Assembly (NCBI GenBank): GCA_964229545.1
Contig: CAXRDP010000033.1
Coordinates: 1-26,230, forward strand
Source: UBA724 sp964229545
GTDB lineage: Bacteria; Bacteroidota; Bacteroidia; Flavobacteriales; Flavobacteriaceae
DNA length: 26,230 nucleotides
Reading direction: 5' to 3'
Of the stretch, positions 23,501 to 26,230 are shown one piece after another (position 1 is the first letter of the stretch; each line of letters opens with the position of its first letter). The notes beneath the pieces are model-generated. The model was not told where the DNA came from and did not search any database. It saw only the letters and a list, made by a program, of their open reading frames with translations. Both the position numbers and the translations under genes were made by a program.

Positions 23501-24535
23501 CTATAACAGTCCTCTTATGGGATAAATTCTAAATTTTTCGCTTGTAATGTCTATGCCCAGTGTGAGTTGGTGGCTGTTAAATGGCCTAAAGTTGATGTTC
23601 TCCAAGCTTTGCGTGTAGCTATAGGAAAAAGAAAATACTCCAAATTCCGCGCCCACCAAAGTAGTGAGCTGTTGATGCTTTTGATCAAATGGGGTTGCCG
23701 CATTCAGGTAAGCATTGGTGTCTAGCCCCGCTCTGTATGACGCGCCTATCCAAGCATTGAGGTTGCGCGTGTGATGATGTGATTTTAGATTGAGGTCATA
23801 GCCTGGGATGTCCGCGTACTGTACCGCTTGTAGCATAAAGGAAGGCTCCAAAGCCCATTTGGGGGATAGTTCTACAAAATAGCCCGCGTTAAAAAGCATG
23901 CTTCTCGGTTTTTCAAGGGCTACCGCATCTGAAATATTGTTGCCTCTAAAAAACAGGTTTTTGACAGTCATATGCGCATACAGCCCTAGGCGGTTATAGG
24001 AAAATCCCATGTCCATATGCAAACTGCTCGACCTTACTTTAGTGCCTGTAAGCAAAGGATCTCCCAAAAAGGGGTCAAAAGAGGTTTGATCGTGGGTGCT
24101 GTTAACCCCGCCTACACTCAACCCAAAAGACAGCTGGTTTATCTGCACGTTGCTGCGGAAAAAATTGATGTGATAGGAGTAGGTAAGCAAGCCCCCTATG
24201 CGACTTTGAAAGCCGTTTTGATCTCTGTAGAAGGTTGCCCCAAAACCGGTGCGTCTGCCGAGCCTGCTGTGTCCATTCAGCGTTTGCAAGGCAGGTGCGT
24301 TTTGTACGCCTTGCCATTGGGCACGGTGGGTGAGGCGAACTTTGGCACCTTCAAAATGGGCTCCGGCCATAGCGGGGTGTAGCAGATAATAGTTGTCTGT
24401 AAGATAATCTGTGTATACTGGAAGTTGATATTGAGCACTGGTGTTGGCAGTAGCAAAAAACAAGATGAAAAGAAAGCCGGCCCAAAAAGGTTTTTTGGTT
24501 TTGTTGTAGTAAATAAAAGTGCTGGCTTTTTTCAT
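23501..24535 (-). CDS. PorP/SprF-family type IX secretion system outer-membrane protein
   Basis: The 344-residue protein has a signal peptide (cleavage near TSA34-Q35) and the family opening YTDYLTDNYYLLHPAMAGAH (41-60). It continues with amphipathic beta strands (GFGATFYRDQNGF, QLSFGLSVGGV, MDMGFSYN, GLYAHMTVKNLF) expected of a small beta-barrel. PorP/SprF proteins assist secretion or surface attachment of specific type IX cargo proteins, and are usually encoded next to that cargo. Here the adjacent gene, divergent across 28 bp, encodes the large secreted protein at 24564. It is followed by the S1/P1 nuclease and CYTH genes on the same strand. It is one of several paralogues expected in the genome. 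Confidence 0.92.
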   Translation of the reverse strand: MKKASTFIYYNKTKKPFWAGFLFILFFATANTSAQYQLPVYTDYLTDNYYLLHPAMAGAHFEGAKVRLTHRAQWQGVQNAPALQTLNGHSRLGRRTGFGATFYRDQNGFQSRIGGLLTYSYHINFFRSNVQINQLSFGLSVGGVNSTHDQTSFDPFLGDPLLTGTKVRSSSLHMDMGFSYNRLGLYAHMTVKNLFFRGNNISDAVALEKPRSMLFNAGYFVELSPKWALEPSFMLQAVQYADIPGYDLNLKSHHHTRNLNAWIGASYRAGLDTNAYLNAATPFDQKHQQLTTLVGAEFGVFSFSYSYTQSLENINFRPFNSHQLTLGIDITSEKFRIYPIRGLL

Positions 24536-24563
24536 ATCTTGGAGCTAATTTAACAATCTTATT

Positions 24564-26230
24564 TTGAGGCGTATTATTTTGTTGGTTTTTTGTGCCCTTT
24601 GGTGGGCTCCCTTGCTTTGGGGACAATTAAGCACCCAACACTATATTCCGCCCATTACCATTTCTGAGGAGTCACAGCCAGCTAACACTCCACTTGAGCA
24701 ATGGATTTACATTTCGACCCCTAGCGCTTCAGAAGTTTCATATATTATTAGACCCATAGGTGGGGGGGCAGATATTTATGGTTCGGTTTCTAACACCACG
24801 CCTAGCAAACACAACACGGAAACATCTTTTAATGTTTTTGACACCCAATTAATTGCTTCCAACGCTGACGCAGGAGCTGTTTTGTCTGACAAAGGCTATT
24901 TGATAGAATCTGAAAAGCCCATATATGTATCCGTGCGCTTGACAAGTATTTATCAAGCCGGTGCATTGGTGAGCAAGGGGGCTGCTGCGCTTGGTCAGGA
25001 ATTTTTGTTAGGTTCTTTTGCCGGGAACACCTCTGACGGGGGATTGGCTAATTTCTTTTCGTTGTTAGCTACAGAAGACAACACGACTGTGCAAGTTGAG
25101 TTTCCTAATGCCGTAGTGCTCGAAAACTATGCGGGGCCGTACCCTCTGTCAATTACCCTCAATAAAAATGAAAGTTATGTAGGAATGTTAGATGTTTCTG
25201 CGGCCTTCGCTAACCGTGACGGGCTCCTTGGGGCCAAAGTAACTTCTGACAAGCCCATCGCTGTGAATACTGGTAGTACTGCCGGCAGCAACGGGCCGGG
25301 AAATGGACGTGACTTTGGCATCGATCAAATTGTTGACACTAGTTTTGCTGGTACTGACTACATATTCATACGTGGCGTAGGTGATGACAGCTGGGAAAAT
25401 GTGATGATTGTGCCGACTCAGGCCAATACGTCTATCCAAATCAATGGTGGTGCAAGTATTCCTATCACGGGGGCGTATTATAAAATTGATGGGGGCTTTT
25501 TTGATACAGCCGGAAATATGTTTGTACAAAGCGATGCGCCTGTGGTTGCCTATCAAGGGATTGGGGGGGTGCCAGGACAAGAGCCCAATCAAGGGATGTT
25601 TTATGTGCCTCCTCTAAGCTGTAGCAGTCGGGGCGATGTGAATAACATCCCGCTTATTAACGAAATCGGAACCGCCTCACTTAGTGGCGATCCCTGGCGT
25701 GGTGCTATAAGCATCGTTGCCAAAACCGGTGTGGATGTTTTTGTTAACGGCAATCTATTGACTTCTGGCACAGTCGTTTCAGCCAATACAGACTATTCAA
25801 CCTATTTAATTAACAACTTGAACGACAGCACCTACAGCATCAGCAGCAACGATGAGCTGTATGTGTCTTATTATACCTATAGCGGACCGGCCACTTCGGG
25901 AAGTTTTTATTCGGGCTTTCCTGCCAATCCTGAATTTAGTTTCGATGTAAATCTTAATTCTCTAGGAAATTGTCTACAGAACGGTGTGGAACTTACCATC
26001 AACGGTACTCAAAATTTAGATGATTTTGGATGGTGGTATAACCCGACATCAGACGCTGACCCAAGCGGTTGGACAGACTTGGGATTGTCAGCAACTACAA
26101 TGCTGGTGCCAACTTCTGTAGGCTGGTACCAAGTGCGTGGTGAGATTAACTGTCCGGGCGAGTTTATTTCCCTTTCTTCTGAGCCTACATTTGTTGGAAA
26201 CTGCCCCCCCGACAGTGATAATGATGGCAT
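24564..26230 (+). CDS. Large secreted IgGFc-binding-like protein, probable T9SS cargo (C-terminus beyond window)
   Basis: From TTG at 24564 the frame is open for 555 codons to the window edge. It begins with a signal peptide (RRIILLVFCALWWAPLLWG, then Q21). Residues about 30-440 read like the IgGFc-binding N-terminal fold found in many flavobacterial surface proteins: KPIYVSVRLTS, LLATEDNTTVQVEFPN, KVTSDKPIAVNTGSTAG, DQIVDTSFAGTDYIFIRG, PVVAYQGIGG. A cysteine-containing Ig-like segment follows (about 470-548). The sequence then enters DSDNDG (550-555), the start of a thrombospondin type 3-like calcium-binding linker. Such proteins usually end in a gliding-motility-associated (CHU_C, type B) sorting domain, but that is outside the window. 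There is no in-frame ATG before residue about 207 and a stop codon lies at 24546, so TTG is the best start. Confidence 0.8.
   Translation, partial: MRRIILLVFCALWWAPLLWGQLSTQHYIPPITISEESQPANTPLEQWIYISTPSASEVSYIIRPIGGGADIYGSVSNTTPSKHNTETSFNVFDTQLIASNADAGAVLSDKGYLIESEKPIYVSVRLTSIYQAGALVSKGAAALGQEFLLGSFAGNTSDGGLANFFSLLATEDNTTVQVEFPNAVVLENYAGPYPLSITLNKNESYVGMLDVSAAFANRDGLLGAKVTSDKPIAVNTGSTAGSNGPGNGRDFGIDQIVDTSFAGTDYIFIRGVGDDSWENVMIVPTQANTSIQINGGASIPITGAYYKIDGGFFDTAGNMFVQSDAPVVAYQGIGGVPGQEPNQGMFYVPPLSCSSRGDVNNIPLINEIGTASLSGDPWRGAISIVAKTGVDVFVNGNLLTSGTVVSANTDYSTYLINNLNDSTYSISSNDELYVSYYTYSGPATSGSFYSGFPANPEFSFDVNLNSLGNCLQNGVELTINGTQNLDDFGWWYNPTSDADPSGWTDLGLSATTMLVPTSVGWYQVRGEINCPGEFISLSSEPTFVGNCPPDSDNDG

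Noticed and set aside
25188..25592. 134-codon minus-strand ORF opposite the secreted protein
   Set aside because: The plus-strand frame is open for 555 codons with coherent IgGFc-binding-like sequence, so the antisense frame is a shadow.
1..26230. CRISPR array, tRNA/rRNA genes, insertion sequences or phage genes
   Set aside because: I looked for regular repeats, cloverleaf-like sequences and transposase/integrase motifs and saw none; coding genes fill nearly all of the window.

Overview
The window comes from a Bacteroidota genome, almost certainly class Flavobacteriia. The evidence is the moxR-DUF58-Bat aerotolerance operon, a gldH gliding lipoprotein gene, a PorP/SprF-type outer-membrane protein beside a large secreted protein that looks like type IX cargo, an HU-CCDC81/SPOR protein, a DUF5689/choice-of-anchor J remnant, and several copies of the Bacteroidota -7 promoter box TAnnTTTG. 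No genus can be named from the sequence. Apart from one gene-decay scar the window is ordinary chromosomal core DNA. I see no rRNA, tRNA, CRISPR, phage, plasmid or insertion-sequence gene.

Layout. (1) 1-7526, minus strand: one tightly overlapped operon, moxR, DUF58, a BatD/DUF4381-like membrane protein, batA, batB, batC, batD (batD runs off the left edge). Its products should form an inner-membrane AAA+/vWA-domain stress or envelope complex. (2) 7700-8836, plus: a stand-alone AlbA_2 (Schlafen-type) protein, divergent from the bat operon. (3) 8833-10817, minus: yicC-gmk-nadD (RNA turnover, GMP kinase, NAD synthesis). (4) 10881-11729: two broken genes lying head to head, the 3' part of a DUF5689/choice-of-anchor J gene (minus) and the 3' part of an endonuclease/exonuclease/phosphatase gene (plus). 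(5) 11707-13125, minus: an HU-CCDC81/SPOR protein and an acyl-CoA thioesterase. (6) dprA (+) / trpS (-), then plsC-like (+) / recA (-), as alternating single genes. (7) 17203-22204, plus: trhO, ricT/PSP1, gldH, pbp1A, co-directional with gaps of 11 nt or less or overlaps. (8) 22199-24535, minus: porP/sprF-like, S1/P1 nuclease, CYTH protein. (9) 24564-26230, plus: the N-terminal 555 residues of a secreted IgGFc-binding-like protein that runs off the right edge at the start of a DxDxDG calcium-binding linker.

The DNA is very compact. No gene-free stretch exceeds 300 bases. All four intact convergent gene pairs overlap by 4-7 nt through their stop codons. Two genes (the SPOR protein and plsC) have a perfect TATTTTTG box exactly 3 nt before the ATG, which predicts leaderless mRNAs, whereas yicC, trpS and trhO carry TACCTTTG with short leaders. 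The most notable points are the double-truncation scar, the leaderless promoter geometry with interleaved trpS/plsC promoters, the universal tail-to-tail overlaps, and the secreted protein divergent from porP. I did not find convincing evidence of a wholly new biological system.
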